Origin: Elusimicrobiota bacterium
GTDB taxonomy: Bacteria; Elusimicrobiota; Elusimicrobia; UBA1565; UBA9628
Assembly (NCBI GenBank): GCA_016212825.1
Contig: JACRDS010000047.1
Location: 1-37,960, forward strand
DNA: 37,960 nt
Direction: 5' to 3'
The notes beneath the pieces are model-generated. The model was not told the origin of the DNA. It searched no databases and saw only the letters and a program-made list of their open reading frames with translations. Numbering within the stretch: the first letter of the stretch is position 1; every line of letters begins with the position of its first letter. The position numbers were made by a program, and so were the translations under genes. Positions 1-7,051 of the stretch are shown here, in pieces.

Positions 1-64
1 GCCCTTCGAACGACTCGGGAAGGGTGCCGTCGCCGATGGCGACGAGTGAAGAGGCCAACCGCAT
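1..64 (-). CDS. partial reverse gene, product unknown (N-terminal 21 residues only)
   Basis: An ATG at 64-62 on the reverse strand opens a frame that stays open to the window edge. It reads M-R-L-A-S-S-L-V-A-I-G-D-G-T-L-P-E-S-F-E-G. A good Shine-Dalgarno (GAGGAG, within 86-81 on the + strand) lies before it, which supports translation. Too little is visible to assign a family. It is divergent from the agmatinase gene. Confidence 0.5.
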   Translation of the reverse strand, partial: MRLASSLVAIGDGTLPESFEG

Positions 65-67
65 CTT

Positions 68-88
68 GTCTCCTCTCGGCGAGGAGAC
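68..88 (-). promoter_or_regulatory. hairpin that would hide the ribosome binding site of the reverse gene
   Basis: A perfect 8-bp inverted repeat (GTCTCCTC at 68-75, GAGGAGAC at 81-88) with a 5-base loop. Read on the reverse strand, the downstream arm contains the Shine-Dalgarno just ahead of the ATG at 64, so the folded mRNA would mask it. The repeat is seen directly; a regulatory role is inference. Confidence 0.4.
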
Positions 89-158
89 GAGTCTACTATT
101 TTCGACGGCGGCCGTGCTTAACTAACCGGCATTGGCGCTAGGGCCGGCCAAGGCCGGA

Positions 159-198
159 CGCGCCGCCCCCTCCTGCCTGGGAGGGGCGGCGCGTTTTT
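159..198 (+). terminator. strong intrinsic terminator ending 6 bases before the agmatinase start
   Basis: An 11-bp perfect GC stem (159-169 with 183-193), extended by three more pairs past a bulged C, a six-base loop, then TTTTT at 194-198. There is no T tract in the reverse direction, so it acts on + strand transcripts. No + gene is visible upstream in 1-158, so it may end a gene left of the window or act as an attenuator in the agmatinase leader. A second inverted repeat (CCGGCC-AA-GGCCGG, 144-157) lies directly before it. Confidence 0.8.
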
Positions 199-204
199 GG
201 TACC

Positions 205-1107
205 ATGGAGCCCATGGGACCGCAGTTCATGGATGCGGGCGTTCCTCTGGACCGGGCGCGCTTCGTGGTCCTGCCCCTGCCTTTCGAGCGCACCACTTCC
301 TATAAAAAGGGGACCGGCAAGGGGCCGGCCGCAGTCCTGGAGGGCTCCCTGGGGGTGGAGCTCTACGACGAGGAGCTCGGCCGGCTGACCTGCGAGGACG
401 GCATCCACACCCTGCCGGCGATGAGGCTCGCCGGGCCGGCGGCGAAGGTCTTCCCCCGCATCGAAGATGCGGTCGCGCGTCTCGCGGCCATGCCGGGCAA
501 GACCCTGTTCTGCGTGGGCGGGGAGCATTCCCTCTCGCACGCGACCCTCCCCCCCTTCCTCAGGCGTTATCCGGGCCTGGGCGTGTTGCACTTCGACGCG
601 CACGCGGACCTGCGGCCGGCCTATGAAGGCTCGCCCCACAGCCACGCCTGCGCCATGTACCCGATATCCCGGACCAACCGCGTGGTGCAGGTGGGAATCC
701 GCTCCATCGGCGAGGACGAGGCCCGCTTCGCGGGCCGCGGCCGAGTGAAGACCTTCCTGTGGCACGAGCATCGCGACATGCGCCGGCTCATCCCCCGCGT
801 CCTGAAGGCCCTCCCCCCTCTCGTCTATCTCTCCATCGACATGGACGGCTTCGACCCGGCCGTCATCCCGGGCGTGGGCACGCCCCAGCCGGGCGGCTAC
901 CTGTGGCACGAGGCGCTGGACCTGTTTCGCGCGGTCATCAGGAGCAAGCGGGTCGTGGGCGTGGACGTGATGGAGCTCTGCCCGCTCAAGGACACGGTGG
1001 CCTCCGAACTGGCCGCGGCCAAGCTCATCTATAGGCTGATGGGCTATCTGGCCGTCAGCGCCAGACGAGCTGTCCGAACACGCCCAACTGGGCGACCCCG
1101 ACGATGA
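205..1107 (+). CDS. speB: agmatinase / ureohydrolase family enzyme
   Basis: Ureohydrolase of the arginase/agmatinase family, which hydrolyses agmatine to putrescine and urea in the cytoplasm. All metal-binding motifs of the binuclear manganese site are present: GGEHS (His108), the D-A-H-A-D block (Asp131, His133, Asp135), and I-D-M-D-G-F-D-P (Asp212, Asp214). The early region with S-Y-K-K-G-T and K-G-P resembles bacterial agmatinases. The length, 300 residues, is normal. The start could be 205, 214 or 229; no convincing Shine-Dalgarno separates them, and 205 is the longest. The last 53 bases overlap the convergent membrane-protein gene, and the final 15 or so residues look like an unconserved tail. 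Formiminoglutamase or arginase specificity cannot be excluded, but the motifs favour agmatinase. Confidence 0.88.
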   Translation: MEPMGPQFMDAGVPLDRARFVVLPLPFERTTSYKKGTGKGPAAVLEGSLGVELYDEELGRLTCEDGIHTLPAMRLAGPAAKVFPRIEDAVARLAAMPGKTLFCVGGEHSLSHATLPPFLRRYPGLGVLHFDAHADLRPAYEGSPHSHACAMYPISRTNRVVQVGIRSIGEDEARFAGRGRVKTFLWHEHRDMRRLIPRVLKALPPLVYLSIDMDGFDPAVIPGVGTPQPGGYLWHEALDLFRAVIRSKRVVGVDVMELCPLKDTVASELAAAKLIYRLMGYLAVSARRAVRTRPTGRPRR

Positions 1108-1585
1108 CGCAGGCCGCCCGGAACAGGCGCTGCTTGCGCACCGCGATGCGCGCGTGGACCACCACCTGCCCCACGATGTCCTCGTGGTAGGGCGTGGCGG
1201 TGATCCCCCCTCCGAGGTATTTGTCGAAGCGGTGCACCAGCTCGCTGTGGGTGTACTTGGCGATGTCCTCGGCCCAGATCATGCAGTGGTCCACGCTGGG
1301 CTTGTCCTTGCGCGGCTCGGGGAGGTAGGGCGCCTTGGGCCTGCCGCTTAGCGGGGAGAAGGCGAAGACCCCGAGAGGAAGGGCGAGAGCCAGAGGCATG
1401 ATGGCCAGGAGGCCCAGCGGGCCGCCGGCGGTCGTCAGCAGTTTCAGGAAGGCGAGCTCGAGCATGGCGAAGGCTGTGACGGCCGCGATGCGGCGGTCGG
1501 CAGATTCCACGGCGTGCTCCATGTGCTCGAGGATGAGCCAGAGGCGGCGTTCCGGTTCCGGCGTGAGGTGCGATGAGATGCTCAT
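1055..1585 (-). CDS. Pycsar effector (PycTM)-like small membrane protein
   Basis: A 176-residue protein with two predicted membrane helices near the N-terminus (about 34-52 and 55-78), a soluble middle of about 75 residues, and a third helix at about 155-174. The layout and details resemble the PycTM / DUF5706 effector family: an acidic-basic segment (E-S-A-D-R-R) just before helix 1, and the C-terminal pattern of a short helix with H-A-R-I-A-V-R-K-Q-R-L-F before the last membrane span. In Pycsar antiphage defence such proteins disrupt the membrane when a cyclic pyrimidine nucleotide is sensed. No pyrimidine cyclase or other defence gene is in this window, so it is either an orphan effector or a housekeeping relative. 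The assignment rests on pattern memory, not on a search. Confidence 0.6.
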   Translation of the reverse strand: MSISSHLTPEPERRLWLILEHMEHAVESADRRIAAVTAFAMLELAFLKLLTTAGGPLGLLAIMPLALALPLGVFAFSPLSGRPKAPYLPEPRKDKPSVDHCMIWAEDIAKYTHSELVHRFDKYLGGGITATPYHEDIVGQVVVHARIAVRKQRLFRAACVIVGVAQLGVFGQLVWR

Positions 1586-1593
1586 GCGACAAG

Positions 1594-1623
1594 ATTCTAT
1601 TGCTTCCGGGAGGGGGATTGCAA
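1594..1623 (-). promoter_or_regulatory. promoter of the PycTM-like gene, possibly leaderless
   Basis: On the reverse strand TTGCAA (1623-1618) and TAGAAT (1599-1594) are 18 bases apart. TAGAAT matches the -10 consensus at 5 of 6 positions. Only 8 bases separate it from the ATG at 1585, so transcription would start at or next to the start codon. Confidence 0.5.
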
Positions 1624-1761
1624 ATCGATCAATATAACCTCAAAAGATAAACAATGATACCAAACGGATATTAATGACACGAAACACAAGTTGGCGGATA
1701 AAATAATAACTAAACGATATAATATGGTAGTATAAGATAATAAAAGACAACTTATTATTGT

Positions 1762-1779
1762 TGTTTGCACGTGAAAACA
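1762..1779. promoter_or_regulatory. parS-like palindrome
   Basis: TGTTTGCACGTGAAAACA is an 18-bp near-palindrome (8 of 9 pairs) centred on CACGTG. The canonical ParB site is TGTTTCACGTGAAACA. Here each half has one extra base between the CACGTG core and the outer TGTTT/AAACA. It lies just upstream of the parA promoter, where ParB binding could also affect parAB transcription. Confidence 0.5.
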
Positions 1780-1782
1780 GAT

Positions 1783-1812
1783 TTGCATCGCACGCGCCTC
1801 TCATGCTATCAT
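1783..1812 (+). promoter_or_regulatory. likely parA promoter
   Basis: An extended -10 element (TGC-TATCAT, 1804-1812) lies 18 bases from a weak -35 (TTGCAT, 1783-1788). A start about 6-7 bases later leaves a leader of about 30 bases containing the GGAG (1837-1840) that serves the ATG at 1847. Confidence 0.45.
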
Positions 1813-1846
1813 GACTGCCCGCATCACAATCAGCACGGAGCGCCTC

Positions 1847-2677
1847 ATGGCAGAGACAATAGTCATAGCGAATCAGAAGGGGGGGGTCGGCAAGACGACC
1901 ACCGCCATCAACCTTGCGGCCGCGCTCGCTTTGCTCAAGCAGGCGACGCTGCTCATAGACATCGACCCCCAGGGGAATGCCACTTCCGGACTGGGCTGCG
2001 ATCACAAGACATACACCCCGAGCGTGTATCATGTGATCGTGGAACTGATGCCTTTGGAAAAAACCATCAAAGGGACGATCATACCGACTTTGCATGTTTG
2101 CGGCTCTGGTCCTGAGCTGGTGGGCGCGGAAGTCGAACTTGTCCCGGCTTTGGCGCGAGAAAGCCGCCTGAAAGGAGCGCTCTCCGCCGTGAAGGACCGG
2201 TTCAAGTACGTGATCATAGACTGCCCTCCGTCTCTCGGGTTGCTGACCATAAACGCGCTCAATGCCGCCAACAAAGTCATCATCCCCATACAGGGGGAAT
2301 ACTACTCGATGGAAGGGCTGGCCCATTTCCTCGAGACGATCAAGACGGTGAAATCCGCCCTGAATCCAAGCCTCGACATAGAGGGGGGGGTTCTGACCAT
2401 GTTCGACTCGCGCATGGTCCTCTCCAACCAGGTCCGCGCGGAAGTCGAGAAGTACTTCGGGAAGTCTCTTTTCAAGACTGTTATTCCCAGGAACATCCGT
2501 CTTGCCGAGGCTCCCGGTTTCGGGCAGTGCATATTCCAGTATGACCCGAAGTCAAAGGGCGCCGAAGCCTATGCGGACTTCGCCAGAGAACTGCTTGCCC
2601 GCAGGGGGATACCGGAGGACGGTCCGGAGAATGAAGGCGAGCAGAAAGCGTCTGCCGCAACGGAGAATCAGTCATGA
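1847..2677 (+). CDS. parA: ParA/Soj chromosome-partitioning ATPase
   Basis: Deviant-Walker ATPase that moves ParB-parS complexes over the nucleoid during chromosome or plasmid segregation. From the chosen start the protein has 276 residues and begins M-A-E-T-I-V-I-A-N-Q-K-G-G-V-G-K-T, the classic deviant Walker A with its signature lysine. Walker A' (I-D-I-D-P-Q-G-N) and Walker B (V-I-I-D-C-P-P-S) are intact. The ATG at 1847 has GGAG six bases upstream; the upstream ATG at 1811 overlaps the likely -10 box and adds residues outside the family pattern. The stop overlaps the parB start (ATGA). The codons are visibly less GC-rich than in neighbouring genes. Two runs of eight G (in the P-loop and near 2390) are slippage-prone. 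Confidence 0.93.
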   Translation: MAETIVIANQKGGVGKTTTAINLAAALALLKQATLLIDIDPQGNATSGLGCDHKTYTPSVYHVIVELMPLEKTIKGTIIPTLHVCGSGPELVGAEVELVPALARESRLKGALSAVKDRFKYVIIDCPPSLGLLTINALNAANKVIIPIQGEYYSMEGLAHFLETIKTVKSALNPSLDIEGGVLTMFDSRMVLSNQVRAEVEKYFGKSLFKTVIPRNIRLAEAPGFGQCIFQYDPKSKGAEAYADFARELLARRGIPEDGPENEGEQKASAATENQS

Positions 2678-3570
2678 GAAAAGCTCTTGGAAGAGGACTC
2701 GCCGCGCTCATCCCGACCGCGGAGCCGCAGATGCAGACGCCGGTTCCGCAGGAGCAGCCTGTTCCTGGTCCGGTCATCGTCCCGATAGAAAAGATCCGAG
2801 CCAACCGATACCAGCCGCGCAAGAACTTCGACAAAGAAAAACTGGCTGAACTCGCGGCTTCAATCAAAGAACACGGCTTGGCCCAGCCCATCATCGTCTC
2901 TCCTGACGGGCAGAACGGCGGCTACGAGCTGATCGCCGGGGAGCGCCGCCTGCGCGCCTGCGAGATCGCCGGCCTCAAGGAGGTCGAGGTCGTCGTCCGC
3001 CATGGGCACACGGACAAGCAGCGCCTCGCCATCTCCTTGGTCGAGAACCTCCAGCGCGAGGACCTCAACGCGATCGAGGCCGCGCTCGGCTATCTGCGAC
3101 TCATGAAGGAGTTCCAGATCAGCCAGACCGAGCTCACTAAGGTGGTCGGCAAATCCAAGTCCGCCATCTCCAACACCCTCCGGCTCTTGGATCTCCCAGA
3201 CAACATCCAGCGGGCGATACATGATGGGGATATAACGGAAGGCCACGCCCGCGCCATATTGATGGTGGCTGGAGATGCGAAGAAGCAGGAACTGTTCAAG
3301 AGGGTGTTGGAAAATGGGCTTTCCGTGAGGGATACCGAGGATCTTGCGCGACTTGCTGCTGGAATGCATCAAGACCAAGAATCTAATAAAAAAAGACTTA
3401 AAAAATCAGATAAATCTGCAGACATAAGAGCTATTGAGACAGCATTGCAGCACCATATTGGAACTAAGGTCGAGATACGGACGCAGAAGGATCCATCAAA
3501 AGGATTGATAGCGATACATTACTATTCACTTTCTGATTTTGATAAACTTGTAAATTTGCTTAAAAAATAA
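2674..3570 (+). CDS. parB: ParB/Spo0J DNA-binding partition protein
   Basis: Binds parS and spreads along DNA as a CTP-dependent clamp; partner of ParA. The 298-residue protein starts with the typical R-K-A-L-G-R-G-L-A-A-L-I. The N-terminal ParB/sulfiredoxin-like domain (about 35-125) carries the CTP-binding box G-E-R-R-L-R-A (from residue 89). A helix-turn-helix follows at about 145-175 (S-Q-T-E-L-T-K-V-V-G-K-S-K-S-A-I-S-N). The C-terminal 50 or so residues match the dimerisation region. It is translationally coupled to parA by ATGA. Composition changes sharply inside the gene: 2700-3200 is GC-rich, while 3210-3570 is AT-rich with AAA, ATA and AAT codons. Confidence 0.93.
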   Translation: MRKALGRGLAALIPTAEPQMQTPVPQEQPVPGPVIVPIEKIRANRYQPRKNFDKEKLAELAASIKEHGLAQPIIVSPDGQNGGYELIAGERRLRACEIAGLKEVEVVVRHGHTDKQRLAISLVENLQREDLNAIEAALGYLRLMKEFQISQTELTKVVGKSKSAISNTLRLLDLPDNIQRAIHDGDITEGHARAILMVAGDAKKQELFKRVLENGLSVRDTEDLARLAAGMHQDQESNKKRLKKSDKSADIRAIETALQHHIGTKVEIRTQKDPSKGLIAIHYYSLSDFDKLVNLLKK

Positions 3571-4556
3571 TGATAAATATACTTGCGCCGCTACTTTTTA
3601 TACCCGCCTGCGCAGGGGCGCTATCCACAGTTTCCACAAGCACGATATTGCCTACCTATGTGGCGCTGACCCAGAACATAAATGATTTCGGGCGGTTCGC
3701 AGATGGAGGAGATGATGCGAACTGGTATATCGGGTATAACAATTCATGGCTAGTCAAGCTGCCTCCGGCCCCCTTGGGCGAGTTCAGCCACGCCTACATA
3801 GGCGCGAAGATCGGCAGAGCCAAGACCCGGCCGAATCCCAACAAACCCTGGCAGCGCGAGATCATACCAGGAAAGATCTACATGGGCATCTCCCAGACCG
3901 CGGCCTTCACCGCCCAGCAGAGCTTCTTTCTGGCCGAGACCAGGGATCTTCCCCTGGAGCCCGCCCTGGACACGCAGATCGAGGGAGTGGGGGCGGGCGA
4001 ATGGTTCTGGGCCGAGGTGCCCATGGCCCAGGTCAGCTCCTCGCGGCCCAACTACCTCATCATCTGGTCGCCGACCGACGCCTTCGTGAAGACGTCCAGC
4101 TCGCCCGTGCTCGCGGCCGCGGCCGTGGATGACGGGCAGCCCCGCGAGACCCGGGCCTGGAACAACCGCTCCATCACGGGCGTGCCGCCGCGCAACCCCG
4201 GCACCGCCCTCGAGACGCCCATCAACAGCATCTCGCCGGCGCTGGCCATCAAGCTCGTGCCGCCGAGCTCCAGCGAGATCAGCGTCTCCGAGTTCCTCTT
4301 CGAGAGGACCGGCAAGAAGTGCCTGGCGCGCTTCTCCGCCTGGGGAGAGAACATCGACGCGGCCTGGGTCGAGCACTCCCGCGACGGCCTGGACTGGGAG
4401 CGCGTCTCGCGCGTCCTGCGCCGGCAGCCCTTCGACTTCACGCTGCCCGCGGACCGCTGCCCGGCTCCGGGCGACTATCTGCGCGGCGCGGCCCGCGACG
4501 TCCTGGGCACGACGGCGGCGGGCGACCCCTTCCAGATCCCTTATGGCGCGCAGTAG
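3570..4556 (+). CDS. secreted protein of unknown function
   Basis: A 328-residue protein I do not recognise. A short hydrophobic N-terminus (I-N-I-L-A-P-L-L-F-I-P-A-C-A-G-A-L-S) looks like a signal peptide; the cysteine in P-A-C-A-G could alternatively suggest a lipoprotein, but the lipobox is poor. The rest is soluble, rich in beta-type segments and aromatic residues, with no repeats or obvious catalytic motif. The ATG shares one base with the parB stop (TAATG), so it is coupled to parAB. The asd gene overlaps its last 14 bases. The first 190 bases are AT-rich like the end of parB, then the gene switches to high GC near 3760. Confidence 0.7.
   Translation: MINILAPLLFIPACAGALSTVSTSTILPTYVALTQNINDFGRFADGGDDANWYIGYNNSWLVKLPPAPLGEFSHAYIGAKIGRAKTRPNPNKPWQREIIPGKIYMGISQTAAFTAQQSFFLAETRDLPLEPALDTQIEGVGAGEWFWAEVPMAQVSSSRPNYLIIWSPTDAFVKTSSSPVLAAAAVDDGQPRETRAWNNRSITGVPPRNPGTALETPINSISPALAIKLVPPSSSEISVSEFLFERTGKKCLARFSAWGENIDAAWVEHSRDGLDWERVSRVLRRQPFDFTLPADRCPAPGDYLRGAARDVLGTTAAGDPFQIPYGAQ
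3621..3638 (+). other. two adjacent DnaA-box-like 9-mers
   Basis: CTATCCACA (3621-3629) differs from the DnaA consensus TTATCCACA at one position, and GTTTCCACA (3630-3638) follows directly with two differences. They lie in the AT-rich patch downstream of parB, close to where bacterial origins are often found, but inside a reading frame. Two sites are weak evidence for an origin. Confidence 0.25.
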
Positions 4557-5598
4557 GCCCGGCCCCCGCGTCGCCGTCGTCGGAGCCACCGGGATGGTGG
4601 GCCGGGAGCTCGTGGCTCTGCTGGAGCGCCGGCGCTTCCCGGCCGGGGAGCTCCGGCCGTTCTCCTCCGGCCGCGCGCGCTTCAGCGTGCGCTTTCGGGG
4701 CCGCGACATCCCCGCCCCGGCCGCGGACGCGCGCTCTCTCGCCTCCTGCGACCTGGTCTTCCTCGTCTCCTCCGAAGCGGTGGCCCGCCGCTATGCTCCG
4801 AGCCTGGCGCGCCGGGGCGTCTGGGTCATCGACGACAGCTCCGAGTTCCGCCTCGATCCCGGAGTCCCGCTGGTCGTGCCCGAGGTCAACGCCTCCGCGC
4901 TGAGCCGCGAGCGCCGGCTCATCGCCGGACCCAACTGCACCATGACCGGTCTGGCCGTGGCCGGCTGGCCCCTGCACCGGGCCGCGCGCGCCACCCGGGC
5001 GCGCATCGCTTCCTACCAGGCCGTCTCCGGCGCCGGCCGGGCGGCGCTAGCCGAGTTCTTCGGCCAGTCCCGCGGCCTGGCCGGCCGGCTGGACTTCGCG
5101 CGGGACGGCCGGGCCCCGCTCATGCCGGGGCCGCGGCACGCGGCGCTCCCCCGAGCCATCGCGGGCAACGTCTTCCCGCAGGTCGGGCGCTTCGACGCGG
5201 CGGGGCATTCCGGGGAGGAGAACAAGGTGGCCGCCGAGCTGCGCAAGGTCTGGGACGCTCCGGGGCTGCGCGTGAGCGTCACTGCCGTGCGCGTGCCAGT
5301 GGTGCGCGGCCACGCCCTGGCGGCCTGGCTTTCCTTCGCGCGGCCCATGACGCCGGCCCGGGCGCGGAGCCTCCTGGCGAAGGCGCCGGGCCTGGAGCTC
5401 AGCCGCGAGGGGGACTATCCGACCCCGCTCGACACGGCCGGCCGGGAGCCGGTGCGCGTCGGCAGGCTTCGCCCCGGGGCGGACCCCCGGGAACTGGCCC
5501 TCTGGGTGGTTTCCGACAACCTGCTCAAAGGCGCGGCCCTCAACTCGGTGCAGATCGCGGAGCTCCTCCTGCGCCGGAACTGGCTGGGACCGCGATAA
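4543..5598 (+). CDS. asd: aspartate-semialdehyde dehydrogenase
   Basis: Reduces aspartyl-4-phosphate to aspartate semialdehyde with NADPH, the branch point to lysine/diaminopimelate, threonine and methionine. The 351-residue protein has the N-terminal nucleotide loop G-A-T-G-M-V-G (14-20), the catalytic cysteine in G-P-N-C-T-M (Cys132), the segment [11 protein letters not shown] that replaces the family pattern with EE and K, and R-V-P-V-V-R-G-H-A with the active-site histidine. The start at 4543 lies inside the previous gene (14-base overlap); the frame extends farther upstream but that part is the shadow of the secreted-protein gene. It may be cotranscribed from parA onward. Confidence 0.92.
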   Translation: MARSRPGPRVAVVGATGMVGRELVALLERRRFPAGELRPFSSGRARFSVRFRGRDIPAPAADARSLASCDLVFLVSSEAVARRYAPSLARRGVWVIDDSSEFRLDPGVPLVVPEVNASALSRERRLIAGPNCTMTGLAVAGWPLHRAARATRARIASYQAVSGAGRAALAEFFGQSRGLAGRLDFARDGRAPLMPGPRHAALPRAIAGNVFPQVGRFDAAGHSGEENKVAAELRKVWDAPGLRVSVTAVRVPVVRGHALAAWLSFARPMTPARARSLLAKAPGLELSREGDYPTPLDTAGREPVRVGRLRPGADPRELALWVVSDNLLKGAALNSVQIAELLLRRNWLGPR

Positions 5599-5611
5599 TA
5601 GCGGAGCCGGG

Positions 5612-5654
5612 GAACCCCGGCGGGCTTGAGGTTTTCTTTACCCCGCCGGGGTTC
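5612..5654 (+). promoter_or_regulatory. 13-bp inverted repeat with T-rich loop between asd and the sigma gene
   Basis: A perfect 13-bp inverted repeat (5612-5624 and 5642-5654; arms begin GAACCCCGG) encloses a 17-base loop containing TTTTCTTTA. It ends 9 bases before the sigma-factor ATG. No T tract follows the stem, so it is not a standard terminator. It could be an operator, an mRNA stability structure for asd, or a translation control element for the sigma gene. Confidence 0.5.
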
Positions 5655-5663
5655 AATATAGAC

Positions 5664-6974
5664 ATGGGCAAGTCGGACCGGGGCCGGGATTCGGCTCCGC
5701 CCGAGAGACCGGAGAATCCCGCCGCGCCGCACTCCCTGGACGCCATCGCGCTCTACCTGGAGCGCATCGGGCGGGTTCCTCTGCTGACCGCAGCCGAGGA
5801 GCTCGTCCTGACCAAGGAGGTCCAGGAACGCATGCGCGAGCTGAGGGAGGCCATCGTCGGGTCCCCGTTCATGGCCCAGGAGGTCCTGCTCTGGGAGGAG
5901 CTCCTGGACCTCGGCGAGTTGTCCCCCAAGGAGCTCATGCCCCGGGGCCGCCGCAACCGCCGTGAACTCTCGGCCATGGGCCGCCGTCTGCGCGCCGCGG
6001 CCGGGCTCGTGCGCCGGGCGCGCTCCCGCGGCGGGGCGGCCTTGGCCGCCCGGGCCGCGGCCCGCATCCGCGCCCTGGACCTCCACGAGCGGAAGGTGGA
6101 GCGCGTGGGCACCAAGATCAAGGCCCTGGCCGCGGCCCTGAGAGCCGCGCGCGGCTCGGCCGAGCGGCGGCGCCTGAGCCGGCGCCTGTCCGCGCCCGCC
6201 GCGGAGGTGCTGCGCCTCGACGAGCGCATCCGCGGCCTGGAGGCGGCCGTGCGGGAGGGCAAGTACCGGCTCGTGGAGGCCAACCTCCGGCTGGTGGTGT
6301 CCATCGCCAAGCACCACCAGGGCTCCGCCCTGGAACTGGCCGACCTGGTGCAGGAGGGGGCCCTGGGGCTCATGCGGGCCGTGGAGAAATTCGACTGCGG
6401 CCGCGGCTTCAAGTTCTCGACCTACGCCACCTGGTGGGTGCGCCAGGCCATGGAGCGCGCGGTGGGGGATATGGAACGCACCGTGCGCGTGCCGCCCCAC
6501 ATCCGGGAACGCGCGGCCAAGCTGCGCAAGGCCGCCCGCCGCCTCGGCGCCGAGACGGGCAGCGCGCCGGCCCTCCCCGAGCTGGCGCGCCGCCTGCACG
6601 TCTCCGCGGACAGGCTCAGCCAGGCCGCGCTGGCCTTCCAGCCGACCGTCTCGCTCTCGGTCCCGGCCGGGGATGACGAGGAGGCCCCGGGCCTCGACGC
6701 CTCCCTGGTGGACCAGCAGTCCCCGACGCCGCTCGAGGCCGTGAGCCGGGACCTGCGTCGCGCCGAGATCGAGAAGCTGCTGGGAACCCTCGACAAGAGG
6801 GAGGCCTCGGTGCTGCGCCAGCGCTACGGGCTGGACCGCGCGCCGCCCCGCACGCTCGATGAGCTGGCCGGGGCTTGCCACCTCAGCCGCGAGCGCGTGC
6901 GGCAGATCGAGCTGGCCGCCATCGGCAAGCTGCGCGACAGCAAGGCCAACCAGGCTCTGCGCGATTACGCCTAG
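5664..6974 (+). CDS. sigma-70 family RNA polymerase sigma factor (RpoD/RpoS class)
   Basis: A 436-residue sigma factor with the primary-type architecture. Region 1.2 is at about 24-55 ([16 protein letters not shown]). A variable Arg/Ala-rich insertion follows to about residue 195. Region 2 runs from [14 protein letters not shown] through [15 protein letters not shown], with the core-binding and -10 recognition segments intact. Region 3 follows, and region 4 ends with S-R-E-R-V-R-Q-I-E. There is no region 1.1, so it may be a group 2 paralogue rather than the housekeeping factor. No Shine-Dalgarno precedes the ATG; the large inverted repeat ends 9 bases upstream. A later start is unlikely because region 1.2 would be lost. 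Confidence 0.88.
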   Translation: MGKSDRGRDSAPPERPENPAAPHSLDAIALYLERIGRVPLLTAAEELVLTKEVQERMRELREAIVGSPFMAQEVLLWEELLDLGELSPKELMPRGRRNRRELSAMGRRLRAAAGLVRRARSRGGAALAARAAARIRALDLHERKVERVGTKIKALAAALRAARGSAERRRLSRRLSAPAAEVLRLDERIRGLEAAVREGKYRLVEANLRLVVSIAKHHQGSALELADLVQEGALGLMRAVEKFDCGRGFKFSTYATWWVRQAMERAVGDMERTVRVPPHIRERAAKLRKAARRLGAETGSAPALPELARRLHVSADRLSQAALAFQPTVSLSVPAGDDEEAPGLDASLVDQQSPTPLEAVSRDLRRAEIEKLLGTLDKREASVLRQRYGLDRAPPRTLDELAGACHLSRERVRQIELAAIGKLRDSKANQALRDYA

Positions 6975-7017
6975 CCGCTGTGACTGAACTGCCATGGAAT
7001 ATCGGCGCGGTTTCTGC

Positions 7018-7023
7018 TATCTT
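7018..7023 (+). promoter_or_regulatory. possible extended -10 element before the LysM gene
   Basis: TGC-TATCTT (7015-7023) fits an extended -10. The best -35 at 17-base spacing, TGGAAT (6995-7000), is weak. A GGAGG at 7028-7032 follows, which is unusually far (19 bases) from the chosen ATG at 7052. Confidence 0.3.
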
Positions 7024-7051
7024 CATGGGAGGTGACCGTCCGGACCGGACC

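Larger units (their letters stand above)
1586..1846. other. AT-rich spacer before parA
   Basis: A gene-free stretch whose core, about 1620-1790, is dominated by A and T with many TAATA/ATAAT words, in a chromosome that otherwise looks close to 70% GC. It contains a parS-like palindrome and the likely parA promoter. A perfect TATAAT at 1718-1723 lacks a well-spaced -35. I see only weak DnaA-box matches here (for example GGCGGATAA at 1694-1702). It could be a DNA unwinding region of an origin or simply a regulatory spacer. Confidence 0.7.

Noticed and set aside
1718-1723. Perfect TATAAT in the AT-rich spacer as the parA promoter
   Set aside because: No -35 at acceptable spacing, and such words are expected by chance in so AT-rich a stretch; the extended -10 at 1804-1812 fits better.
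1811-1846. Upstream ATG for parA at 1811
   Set aside because: It lies within the likely -10 box and lacks a Shine-Dalgarno; the ATG at 1847 has GGAG at the right distance and fits family N-termini.
5415-6995. Reverse-strand open frame of 526 codons
   Set aside because: Shadow of asd and the sigma factor gene, both with full motif sets.
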